From: Clostridia bacterium
GTDB taxonomy: Bacteria > Bacillota > Clostridia > Oscillospirales > CAG-272
Assembly: GCA_029007295.1 (NCBI GenBank)
Contig: JAQXHN010000051.1
Coordinates: 1 to 40,171 of the forward strand
DNA: 40,171 nucleotides
Direction of reading: 5' to 3'
The notes under the pieces are model-generated. The model was not told the origin of the DNA. It saw only the letters and a program-made list of their open reading frames with translations, and did no database searches. Of the stretch, positions 8,978 through 14,696 are shown one piece after another. Position 1 is the stretch's first letter; every line of letters starts with the position of its first letter. The translations under genes were made by a program, and so were the position numbers.

Positions 8978-9943
8978 ATGAAGATTATTTTTTCGCTGAC
9001 GCTGTCTATTATTATCTTGCTTTTCTGCGCGTGCGGAAAAAGCGAATACGGTTCGGGAGACGGTACGTATAACATCAGCTATGAAGCTTTTAACTGCGAA
9101 ACAGCGCAGAATACAGAAGATACTGCTAATGAAGGCACGGACGGGCAAATTATAAATAATCGTCCGAGGTATTCGGACGGGGAGGAAATATACTTAAATC
9201 CCGAATGGGAATATGCCGACTTTTCCGAAATCAATACAGGCTGTGCGGTAATGTATTCGGCAAAGGAAAACAGAAACGATATTATTATCGCCGTTAACGC
9301 AGGACACGGAACTAAGGGAGGCAACGCCTTTAAAACGTACTGTCATCCGGATAAAACGCCGAAGGTTACGGGGGGAACCACCGCCAAGGGACAAACTCAA
9401 GCCGTCGCCGTTTCAAGCGGAATGACCTTCAATGACGGAGAATACGAAGCAAACGTCAACCTGCGCCTTGCCGAGCTTTTAAGAGATTTGCTGTTGAAAA
9501 ACGGATACGATGTGCTGATGATAAGAAACGGAAGCGACGTTCAGCTCGACAATATAGCACGAACCGTTATTGCAAACAATATTGCGTCCTGTCATATCGC
9601 AATTCATTTTGACGGCGACTCTCTCGATTATGACAAGGGAGCCTTCTATATCTCGGTTCCGGACGAAATCAAGTATCTTGACAATGTTTCAAGAATTTGG
9701 GAGGAAAGTGAAAAGCTCGGTGAATGCTTGATTTCCTCCGTCAAAAGCTACGGAAGACCGATAAGAGGCAACGGCTCCTCCGACATTGATTTGACTCAAA
9801 CCTCTTTCAGTACAGTCCCCTCCGTTGACATCGAAATGGGAAATCAATGCACCGACCACTCGGAAGCTTCTCTTTCCGAAATGGCAAGCGCACTGCTTGA
9901 CGGAATAAATCGGTATTTCGGTTATCAGCATGTTTCCCAATAA
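8978..9943 (+). CDS. N-acetylmuramoyl-L-alanine amidase, lipoprotein
   Basis: A 321-residue zinc amidase (Amidase_3/AmiC-like) that cleaves the bond between muramic acid and the stem peptide. A short signal ends at Cys19, a likely lipidation site with an imperfect lipobox (FCAC). A linker of about 80 residues precedes the catalytic domain (about 100-315). The zinc ligands are visible: His110 in NAGHG, Glu157 in EANVN and His210 in AIHFDGD. The catalytic Glu286 lies in IEMGN. No Shine-Dalgarno is evident before the ATG, although the upstream lipoprotein ends only 20 bases away, so re-initiation is possible. Roles in cell separation or sporulation and germination are both plausible; the sequence does not decide between them. 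Confidence 0.92.
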   Translation: MKIIFSLTLSIIILLFCACGKSEYGSGDGTYNISYEAFNCETAQNTEDTANEGTDGQIINNRPRYSDGEEIYLNPEWEYADFSEINTGCAVMYSAKENRNDIIIAVNAGHGTKGGNAFKTYCHPDKTPKVTGGTTAKGQTQAVAVSSGMTFNDGEYEANVNLRLAELLRDLLLKNGYDVLMIRNGSDVQLDNIARTVIANNIASCHIAIHFDGDSLDYDKGAFYISVPDEIKYLDNVSRIWEESEKLGECLISSVKSYGRPIRGNGSSDIDLTQTSFSTVPSVDIEMGNQCTDHSEASLSEMASALLDGINRYFGYQHVSQ

Positions 9944-9950
9944 TGTAAAT

Positions 9951-10007
9951 AATCGACAAGCTAATCGGGCGGCTTTTATCCGAAGGCTTGCCGATTTTAT
10001 TATTTTT
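9951..10007 (+). terminator. Terminator of the lipoprotein-amidase pair
   Basis: Eleven-base arms (9951-9961 and 9986-9996, one A-C mismatch) with a 24-base loop are followed by a T-rich tract to 10007. Its 3' arm shares GCTTGCCGA with the rnpB-linked repeats next to it. Confidence 0.6.
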
Positions 10008-10016
10008 CCGTGCCCG

Positions 10017-10071
10017 AAATATAAAGTCGGCAAATACTGACAGGCGATTTTGCCCGTCGGCGCTTGCCGAC
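10017..10071 (-). terminator. Second tandem terminator after rnpB (repeat copy 1)
   Basis: Read on the minus strand, GTCGGCAA pairs perfectly with TTGCCGAC. An internal loop follows, then GACGGGC pairs with GCCTGTC (one G-U), with AAAATC as the apical loop. The hairpin spans 10026-10071 and UUUAUAUUU (10017-10025) follows at once. Confidence 0.7.
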
Positions 10072-10115
10072 CCTAAGCTTCGGTGTTTTTTTGCGAAACA
10101 TAATTTCCGTGCCCG

Positions 10116-10170
10116 AAATATAAAGCCGGCAAACACTGACAGGCGATTTTGCCCGTCGGCGCTTGCCGAC
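10116..10170 (-). terminator. First terminator after rnpB (repeat copy 2)
   Basis: Same fold as copy 1, hairpin at 10125-10170 with UUUAUAUUU at 10116-10124. The base change at 10126 turns one A-U pair into a G-U wobble, so pairing is kept. The second change is in the internal loop. The hairpin begins directly at the rnpB 3' end. Confidence 0.72.
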
Positions 10171-10516
10171 CGAGTCTGTAAGCCGGGTTCTGTCATGTGC
10201 GATCATCTATCTTGGCTGTATGTTACCACACAGCTCTTTGCCACCCGCGAGATTCCGACGGGCCGCCGTCGTGTCGCCACGCTCTCGCATACGGTGTTGC
10301 TTCGAATAGGGTTTACATTTGCAACGATGTTACCACCGTGCCGGTGAGCTCTTACCTCGCCTTTCCATCCTTACCGCAAAAGCGGCGGTTTATTTCTGTT
10401 GCACTTTCCCGGAAGTTACCTTCGGCGGACGTTATCCGTTATCCTGCCCTTTGAAGCCCGGACTTTCCTCACGATAATACCTTTCGGCGACATATCGCGC
10501 GATCGCATAACTCGGT
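10170..10516 (-). ncRNA. rnpB: RNase P RNA, bacterial class A
   Basis: The catalytic RNA that trims tRNA 5' ends. On the minus strand the conserved 5' block GAGGAAAGTCCGGGC is followed by AACAGAAA, the GGTAAGAGCTCACCGG block and the 3' signature ACAGAACCCGGCTTA, in the usual order. Helix P1 pairs CCGAGT (10510-10515) with ACTCGG (10170-10175). P2 pairs TGCGATC with GATCGCA. The length of about 347 nt suits a class A RNA. The ends are set from P1 and from the promoter just upstream and may be off by a few bases. Confidence 0.96.
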
Positions 10517-10523
10517 GAGGATA

Positions 10524-10553
10524 ATTCTATCACACATAACGCTCTTTTGTCAA
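10524..10553 (-). promoter_or_regulatory. Sigma-A promoter of rnpB, overlapping the ATPase stop codon
   Basis: TTGACA (10548-10553), an 18-base spacer and TAGAAT (10524-10529). The predicted start at about 10517 matches the base of helix P1. The TGA inside TTGACA (10550-10552) is the stop codon of the upstream metal ATPase. Confidence 0.85.
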
Positions 10554-12436
10554 GCACTTTGCTTTGACAACGAGCTTCTGAACGAATTAGCTACAGCCAG
10601 CACCATAACTCCGACGTCTGCAAAAACGCAAGCCCACATAGGGGCAATACCGAGCGCCGCAAGTAAAAGCACCGAAAGCTTCACCGCTATAGAAAACGCT
10701 ATATTCTCCTTTGCAATTTTCATTGTATTTTTTGACATCTTAATTGCAAGCGCCGCTTTTTTCGGCGAATCGTCCGTTAAAACAACATCTGCGGCGGCAA
10801 CGGCGGCGTCCGAGCCGATTCCTCCCATTGCGACACCCACGTCGGAGAGCGCAAGAACCGGGGCGTCGTTTATTCCGTCACCGATAAACATAACCGTTTC
10901 ACCGTTACCTGTGTTTTCTATCAGGCTGTTAACCTCCTTAACCTTATCCTCGGGCATAAGATGCGCCCTGTATTCGTCTATTCCGGTTTGCTTTGCGATT
11001 TCTTCGGCGGCTCTTTCCGCATCGCCCGTCAGCATTACCGTTTTTTCTATCCCAAGCTCTTTAAGTGACAAAATCGCTTCGGCGCTGTCTTCCTTTACAG
11101 TATCTGAGATTACGATATGACCCATGTACTCTCCGTTTTCCGAAACATGAACAACCGTACCTGTATGCTCGCAGCGCTCAAATTCTACTCCCTCAGCTTG
11201 CATGAGACCTTCATTGCCGGCACAAATTTTTTTGCCGTCTACAATGCAAACAATTCCCTTTCCGGCAAGCTCCCGCACCTCGCTGACACTTTCCTTTTTT
11301 ATATGTCCGCTGTGCGATCTTACGATTGACTGCGCAATAGGATGATTTGAATAGCTCTCCGCCAGTGCGGCAATATCAAGCAATTCGCTTTCCGAAATTT
11401 TCTCGGGATGAATACAAACAACGGAAAATTCTCCCTTGGTAAGCGTACCCGTTTTGTCAAAGACAACTGTTTTTACTTTTGAAAGCGACTCTATTGCGTC
11501 GGAGCCTTTAATCAAAATTCCCCGTCGGCTCGCTCCTCCTATACCTGAAAAGAAAGTCAGCGGAACCGATATTACCAGCGCACATGGGCAGGATACAACC
11601 AAAAACGACAGGGCTCTCTTTACCCATATTTCAAAATTCAAGCCGAAAATAAGGGGTACTGCGACTCCTATCACCAGCGCCGCAAATATAACGCACGGAG
11701 TATATATTTTGGAAAATTTTGTTATGAACTTCTCGGATTTTGATTTATGGCTTTGTGCTTCCTCAACCAGCTTCAGAATTCTCGCAACCGTGCTTTCGCT
11801 GTATTCGCCGCAAGCTTTTATACGGCACACACTGTCAAGGCACACGCATCCGCTTACCGCATTGTCCCCCTTTGCAAGATATTTCGGCAAGCTCTCACCG
11901 GTCAACGAAGACATATCGAAATTGCCGTCTCCGTCAACAATTTCGCCGTCAAGAGCCACCCTCTCGCCGGGACGCACCACGATTATCTCTCCCTTTTTTA
12001 CCTCTTCGGGCAGACACAGCGTTTCAATGCCGTTTCGTATAACCCTCGCTTCCTCGGGCTTAATATTCATTAAAGCGGTAATGCTTTCTCTTGAGCGATT
12101 GCTTGCAATATCCTCGAACAATTCTCCCAATTTAAACAGAATCATTACGGCGCAGCCCTCGGCGAAATCGCCTAACAGCATTGCCCCTATACTTGCCACG
12201 CACATCAAAAAATCTTCGTCAAAAAGCTCAAGGTGAAAAATATTTTCTATTCCCTCGCGAATTACCTCGAATCCGCAAATAAGATAGGCGGCAATATAGA
12301 GCAAAACCGTTATAAGCTCCGGAACTCCGTCAAAAAACAGGCCTATTAAAACGGAGCAAACAAACAACAGTCCCGAAATCAGCAATTTGAAAAAATCCTC
12401 TTTTTGCTCTTCTCCGATTATATTATTCTTCTTCAT
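10550..12436 (-). CDS. P1B-type heavy-metal exporting ATPase (Zn/Cd/Pb-like), no HMA domain
   Basis: A 628-residue membrane pump. The motifs occur in the P-type order: membrane segments from about 17, LTGES in the actuator domain, SCPCALV in the transport helix, DKTGTLTKG with the phosphorylated Asp, NHP in the nucleotide domain and GDGINDAP. The last membrane pair carries ADVG and an Asn-Ser-Phe-Arg end, as in the Zn/Cd/Pb subgroup (CadA/ZntA), which suggests divalent soft-metal export; copper pumps differ there. There is no N-terminal heavy-metal-associated domain. The ATG overlaps the last 14 bases of the ArsR-type gene, so both are one coupled operon controlled by that sensor. The exact metal is inferred. 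Confidence 0.93.
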   Translation of the reverse strand: MKKNNIIGEEQKEDFFKLLISGLLFVCSVLIGLFFDGVPELITVLLYIAAYLICGFEVIREGIENIFHLELFDEDFLMCVASIGAMLLGDFAEGCAVMILFKLGELFEDIASNRSRESITALMNIKPEEARVIRNGIETLCLPEEVKKGEIIVVRPGERVALDGEIVDGDGNFDMSSLTGESLPKYLAKGDNAVSGCVCLDSVCRIKACGEYSESTVARILKLVEEAQSHKSKSEKFITKFSKIYTPCVIFAALVIGVAVPLIFGLNFEIWVKRALSFLVVSCPCALVISVPLTFFSGIGGASRRGILIKGSDAIESLSKVKTVVFDKTGTLTKGEFSVVCIHPEKISESELLDIAALAESYSNHPIAQSIVRSHSGHIKKESVSEVRELAGKGIVCIVDGKKICAGNEGLMQAEGVEFERCEHTGTVVHVSENGEYMGHIVISDTVKEDSAEAILSLKELGIEKTVMLTGDAERAAEEIAKQTGIDEYRAHLMPEDKVKEVNSLIENTGNGETVMFIGDGINDAPVLALSDVGVAMGGIGSDAAVAAADVVLTDDSPKKAALAIKMSKNTMKIAKENIAFSIAVKLSVLLLAALGIAPMWACVFADVGVMVLAVANSFRSSLSKQSA

Positions 12437-12785
12437 CCGGCTCGCCTTTCTCCGTTAAATGCTCATAGCCCTGCGCTATTATAGATCTTACATGTGAATC
12501 GGCAAGCGAATAAAGCACCGCCTTTCCCTCTCTTCGGCAGCATACAAGCTTACCGTCCTTTAATACCTTCAGTTGGTGAGATATTGCGCTTTGCGTCATT
12601 CCGAGAAGCTCCGCTATACAGCAAACACCCATTTCCTGCTCGAACAGCACATACAATATCCTTATTCTCGTTGTGTCTCCGAAAAGCTTAAATAAGTCCC
12701 CAAGGTCGCAAAGAAGACTGTCATCGGGAGTCATTTCTCGTATTTTATTCACTATTTCTTCGTGACGATGAATTAAATCGCTCAT
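12423..12785 (-). CDS. ArsR/SmtB-family metal-sensing repressor
   Basis: A 120-residue winged-helix protein. Start 12785 is chosen over an in-frame ATG at 12803 because AGAGG precedes it while the longer form has no ribosome site. The recognition helix region reads MTQSAISHQLKVL. The C-terminal helix has Asp96, His98, His109 and Glu112 in the exact D-x-H-(10)-H-x-x-E spacing of the alpha5 zinc site of SmtB and CzrA. The alpha3 region has VCC rather than the CVC of CadC, so one Cys of the soft-metal site is replaced by Gly and an extra Cys is adjacent. It most likely releases DNA on binding Zn and represses itself and the ATPase. Confidence 0.93.
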   Translation of the reverse strand: MSDLIHRHEEIVNKIREMTPDDSLLCDLGDLFKLFGDTTRIRILYVLFEQEMGVCCIAELLGMTQSAISHQLKVLKDGKLVCCRREGKAVLYSLADSHVRSIIAQGYEHLTEKGEPDEEE

Positions 12786-12814
12786 ATATGAATATCCTCT
12801 CATATTTTTGTATA

Positions 12815-12848
12815 TTCATATGATATACCGTTCATATGTATTTGTCAA
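12815..12848 (-). promoter_or_regulatory. Promoter and likely operator of the metal-efflux operon
   Basis: TTGACA (12843-12848), a 17-base spacer and TATCAT (12820-12825). The octamer TTCATATG occurs at 12815-12822 and 12831-12838, overlapping and preceding the -10. Each contains the palindrome CATATG. This placement suits repression by the ArsR/SmtB protein encoded just downstream. Confidence 0.75.
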
Positions 12849-12887
12849 GCATTTTTTAAAATTTTTCTGTTATTTTTTACATAAATG

Positions 12888-12911
12888 AAAAAAGAGCCGA
12901 AAGGCTCTTTT
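12888..12911 (-). terminator. Intrinsic terminator after the zinc-ribbon gene
   Basis: AAAGAGCC pairs with GGCTCTTT (12891-12898 and 12903-12910) around a four-base loop. On the minus strand six T follow. It is about 110 bases past the stop of the zinc-ribbon gene, with the structured segment at 12926-13020 in between. Confidence 0.8.
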
Positions 12912-12925
12912 CCATTTTTAAAGAA

Positions 12926-13020
12926 TCATCTTTTTTGACCTGTAACCCTAACGGGAAGAAACGCGCCCGCCGAAAAGCGGTTATCCCGAAAGGGACTGCC
13001 CGTTCTGCCTAATAACCGTC
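12926..13020 (-). other. Possible structured RNA segment in the 3' region of the zinc-ribbon gene
   Basis: Between the stop codon and the terminator lies a GC-richer segment with several nested complementarities. CGGTTAT pairs with ATAACCG (13012-13018 and 12978-12984) and encloses a CCC-TTTC-GGG hairpin. AACGGG pairs with CCCGTT (12999-13004 and 12950-12955). CCGC pairs with GCGG (12967-12970 and 12977-12980) and competes with the first stem. No known RNA family was recognised. It could be a 3'-UTR-derived small RNA or simply a complex terminator. Confidence 0.35.
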
Positions 13021-13022
13021 GA

Positions 13023-13298
13023 TTACTGTTCCTTAACTATTGCGTAGCACTCGCTGCAATATACGGGACGGTCATCGTTGGGCTGGAAAGGTACCTTAGC
13101 TTCCTGGCCACAACGAGCGCAAGTAGCAGTGAACATCTCACGGTTGCTGCGCGCAGACGCTTTTCTTGCCGCGCGGCACTCCTTGCATCTTTGAGGCTCG
13201 TTCTGAAAGCCTCTTTCAGCATAGAATTCCTGCTCTCCTGCGGTGAATACAAACTCTTTTCCGCATTCCTTGCATACTAAGGTCTTGTCTTCGTACAT
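13023..13298 (-). CDS. Small zinc-ribbon protein with two Cys4 sites
   Basis: A 91-residue soluble protein. The N-terminal half matches the probable zinc-ribbon family zf-trcl, with CKEC near 9-12 and CKEC near 38-41. The C-terminal half is a Cys-x2-Cys-(17)-Cys-x2-Cys unit (CARC and CSEC, exactly 17 residues apart), a known small bacterial domain with no assigned function. Many Arg/Lys lie between the two sites, so nucleic-acid binding is possible but unproven. GTGAGGT precedes the ATG at good distance. No clear own promoter was found, so it may be transcribed from the sigma-factor promoter upstream. Confidence 0.9.
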   Translation of the reverse strand: MYEDKTLVCKECGKEFVFTAGEQEFYAERGFQNEPQRCKECRAARKASARSNREMFTATCARCGQEAKVPFQPNDDRPVYCSECYAIVKEQ

Positions 13299-13340
13299 GG
13301 TTTACCTCACTTAATAAATATGGATAAAATATATTTTTTT

Positions 13341-13400
13341 ACCCGGCACGGACTTAAACCGAAATCTTTGCAAGCAATGCTCTTTTTGAGCTATCCGGGC
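13341..13400 (-). other. Degenerate tRNA-like sequence between sigma-factor and zinc-ribbon genes
   Basis: On the minus strand the first 14 bases, GCCCGGATAGCTCA, equal the 5' end of many tRNA-Phe genes. A D-arm follows (GCTC/GAGC) with only five loop bases and no GG. A T-arm-like CGG-TTTAAGT-CCG and an acceptor-like CCGGGT come at the 3' side, separated from the 5' part by 60 bases in all. No pairing anticodon arm and no CCA are present, so this is not a working tRNA. It may be a tRNA remnant or a tRNA-mimic leader of the zinc-ribbon gene. Chance is also possible. Confidence 0.3.
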
Positions 13401-13405
13401 ACATT

Positions 13406-13957
13406 TTATAAATTATCGGCGATTTTTCTGAGCTTTGCCTTTGCCCTTGCGAGCGCAGTTCCGACTGATTTTTCGCTTTTACCGACATATTGTGCAATAT
13501 CCCGATAGCTTTTTCCGTTCAAATACATGGAAAAAACAGTAAGCTCATATTCCGAAAGCGCTAAACGAAACCTCTCGGTCAGCTCGGTATAGCCTTCTTT
13601 TTCAAGAAGCTCGTCCTCTGCAGAGGCATATATGCTCTCAACTCCCTCGATATCCTCGGTTGCCTTTCCTATCTGTCTTTTTTGTCTGCGAATCTCATCA
13701 ATTAGGGCGTTTCGCATACATACAGAGGCATACTTACCGAAGGTGACCCTATCCTGAGACAAGTCGAACGTTAACGCCGCATTGTACAAAGCAATGGTGC
13801 ATATTTGACGAAGCTCGTCAGTCTCTATAGAGTCGGCATATTCCGCACATTTTGCCTCGATAAGCGGTTTGTATTGTTTATACAAATCGACAAAGGATTT
13901 ATGCGAGCCGTTACGAACGCCTTCAAGCGTCCTTGCGTAATTGCTAAAATTCAGCAA
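13406..13957 (-). CDS. Sigma-70 family RNA polymerase sigma factor (SigH-like), TTG start
   Basis: A 183-residue sigma factor with region 2 at about 25-95 (core binding and -10 recognition, including FGKYASVCMRNALIDEIRR) and region 4 at about 130-180, whose helix-turn-helix reads YRDIAQYVGKSEKSVGTAL. Size and layout resemble SigH-type factors of Clostridia, but not closely enough to assign the symbol. No ATG exists in the N-terminal third. The TTG at 13957 is preceded by AGGCGG at about 7 bases and gives the expected length, so it is taken as the start. It has a strong promoter of its own and may be cotranscribed with the zinc-ribbon gene. Confidence 0.88.
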   Translation of the reverse strand: MLNFSNYARTLEGVRNGSHKSFVDLYKQYKPLIEAKCAEYADSIETDELRQICTIALYNAALTFDLSQDRVTFGKYASVCMRNALIDEIRRQKRQIGKATEDIEGVESIYASAEDELLEKEGYTELTERFRLALSEYELTVFSMYLNGKSYRDIAQYVGKSEKSVGTALARAKAKLRKIADNL

Positions 13958-13987
13958 AATGTTACCGCCTACCTATTTAATAAATAC

Positions 13988-14016
13988 ATTATAGCAATGT
14001 AAATAATTTGTGTCAA
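13988..14016 (-). promoter_or_regulatory. Consensus sigma-A promoter of the sigma-factor gene
   Basis: A perfect TTGACA (14011-14016), a 17-base spacer and a perfect TATAAT (13988-13993). It lies 30 bases before the TTG start. The remaining gap to 14092 is very AT-rich with nothing else clear. Confidence 0.9.
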
Positions 14017-14092
14017 GTATTTTACAAAAAAATATTAAAATTTTTTTCAAAAAATAGCTTTTTTTATGGGAAATTGTGTATTTTTTTCGACA

Positions 14093-14638
14093 TTAAAATA
14101 AAAACTCCGCATTTCCGGCAAGTATCGAATAAATACTTTTATATATTTGTTCGGGTCTTCGCTCAAAATTTATCTGCATTTTATCGAGCGTACGCTGTGA
14201 TTCAACGTCAAGCGTCAGCGAAAAACGTATGCCGTCATTATCCTCAACGGCGACCGTAAGCCTTCTTTTTCCGTTTTTCGGATCGTTCTCGACATTTTGT
14301 GAAACACGGTATCCGCTTTTTTTGAACGAAATCAAGTGCATTGCACTTTTTAATGCGCTTTCGCGAAGGCTGGGGATAAGCATATCGTAAAGCTCGTCAA
14401 CAACATTGCAACCCCTATCGGTGAGCCGGAACAGCTCGCCTTCCTCTGTTTTTACGGATTCTATGTTGCCGGCGCCGAGAAGCTCAGCAAAGCAATCGGC
14501 AAAGTCAAAGCTCGATATTATTCCGTCGACTGACGATATATCGTTTAATGTTGTAAAATCCATGGGATAATCTATTTTTCTCATCAAATATAGAATAAAC
14601 AGCTTCATATCTGTTTTTTTCCTAAGCGGAGCCTGCAT
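14093..14638 (-). CDS. DUF4364 family winged-helix-like protein
   Basis: A 181-residue cytoplasmic protein recognised as the DUF4364 family by its pattern. An N-terminal winged-helix-like part (about 10-80) reads LFILYLMRKIDYPMDF and then a GELFRLTDRG wing. A second half contains a beta-sheet region ending near the C-terminus. The family is widespread in Clostridia, has no proven role, and is usually thought to be regulatory. GGGAGG lies 7 bases before the ATG. It starts just past the terminator of the oligopeptide-binding gene, and no strong promoter of its own is visible, so partial read-through may supply it. Confidence 0.85.
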   Translation of the reverse strand: MQAPLRKKTDMKLFILYLMRKIDYPMDFTTLNDISSVDGIISSFDFADCFAELLGAGNIESVKTEEGELFRLTDRGCNVVDELYDMLIPSLRESALKSAMHLISFKKSGYRVSQNVENDPKNGKRRLTVAVEDNDGIRFSLTLDVESQRTLDKMQINFERRPEQIYKSIYSILAGNAEFLF

Positions 14639-14662
14639 AATAATACCTCCCTTAAAAATGAA

Positions 14663-14685
14663 AAAGCGGGGAAGATCCCCGCTTT
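14663..14685 (-). terminator. Intrinsic terminator of the oligopeptide-binding gene
   Basis: A ten-base perfect stem (14663-14672 and 14676-14685) with a three-base loop. On the minus strand it ends in a T-rich tract. It lies inside the leader of the DUF4364 gene. Confidence 0.88.
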
Positions 14686-14696
14686 ATGCTTATAAA

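Larger units (their letters stand above)
10005..10171. repeat. Tandem 68-bp direct repeat downstream of rnpB
   Basis: Copy 1 is 10005-10072 and copy 2 is 10104-10171, offset by 99 bases and identical at 66 of 68 positions. The two differences are transitions at 10027/10126 and 10035/10134. Each copy holds a complete hairpin plus U tract when read on the minus strand. Copy 2 touches the 3' strand of rnpB helix P1. The 31 bases between the copies are unrelated. Confidence 0.95.

Noticed and set aside
10005..10171. Possible CRISPR array
   Set aside because: Only two copies, 68 bp long, with a 31-bp gap, and each copy is a terminator.
9988..10206. Short frames on both strands with repeated peptide segments next to rnpB
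   Set aside because: The repetition comes from the duplicated 68-bp terminator unit and from rnpB itself; the DNA difference pattern fits an RNA hairpin, not a protein.
12926..13020. 6S RNA, SRP RNA or a known riboswitch
   Set aside because: Short resemblances such as AGGGTTACAG exist, but the overall closing stem and conserved cores of these families are absent.
13341..13400. Functional tRNA gene
   Set aside because: No anticodon stem can form, the D-loop lacks GG, and CCA and normal length are missing; kept only as a tRNA-like remnant.
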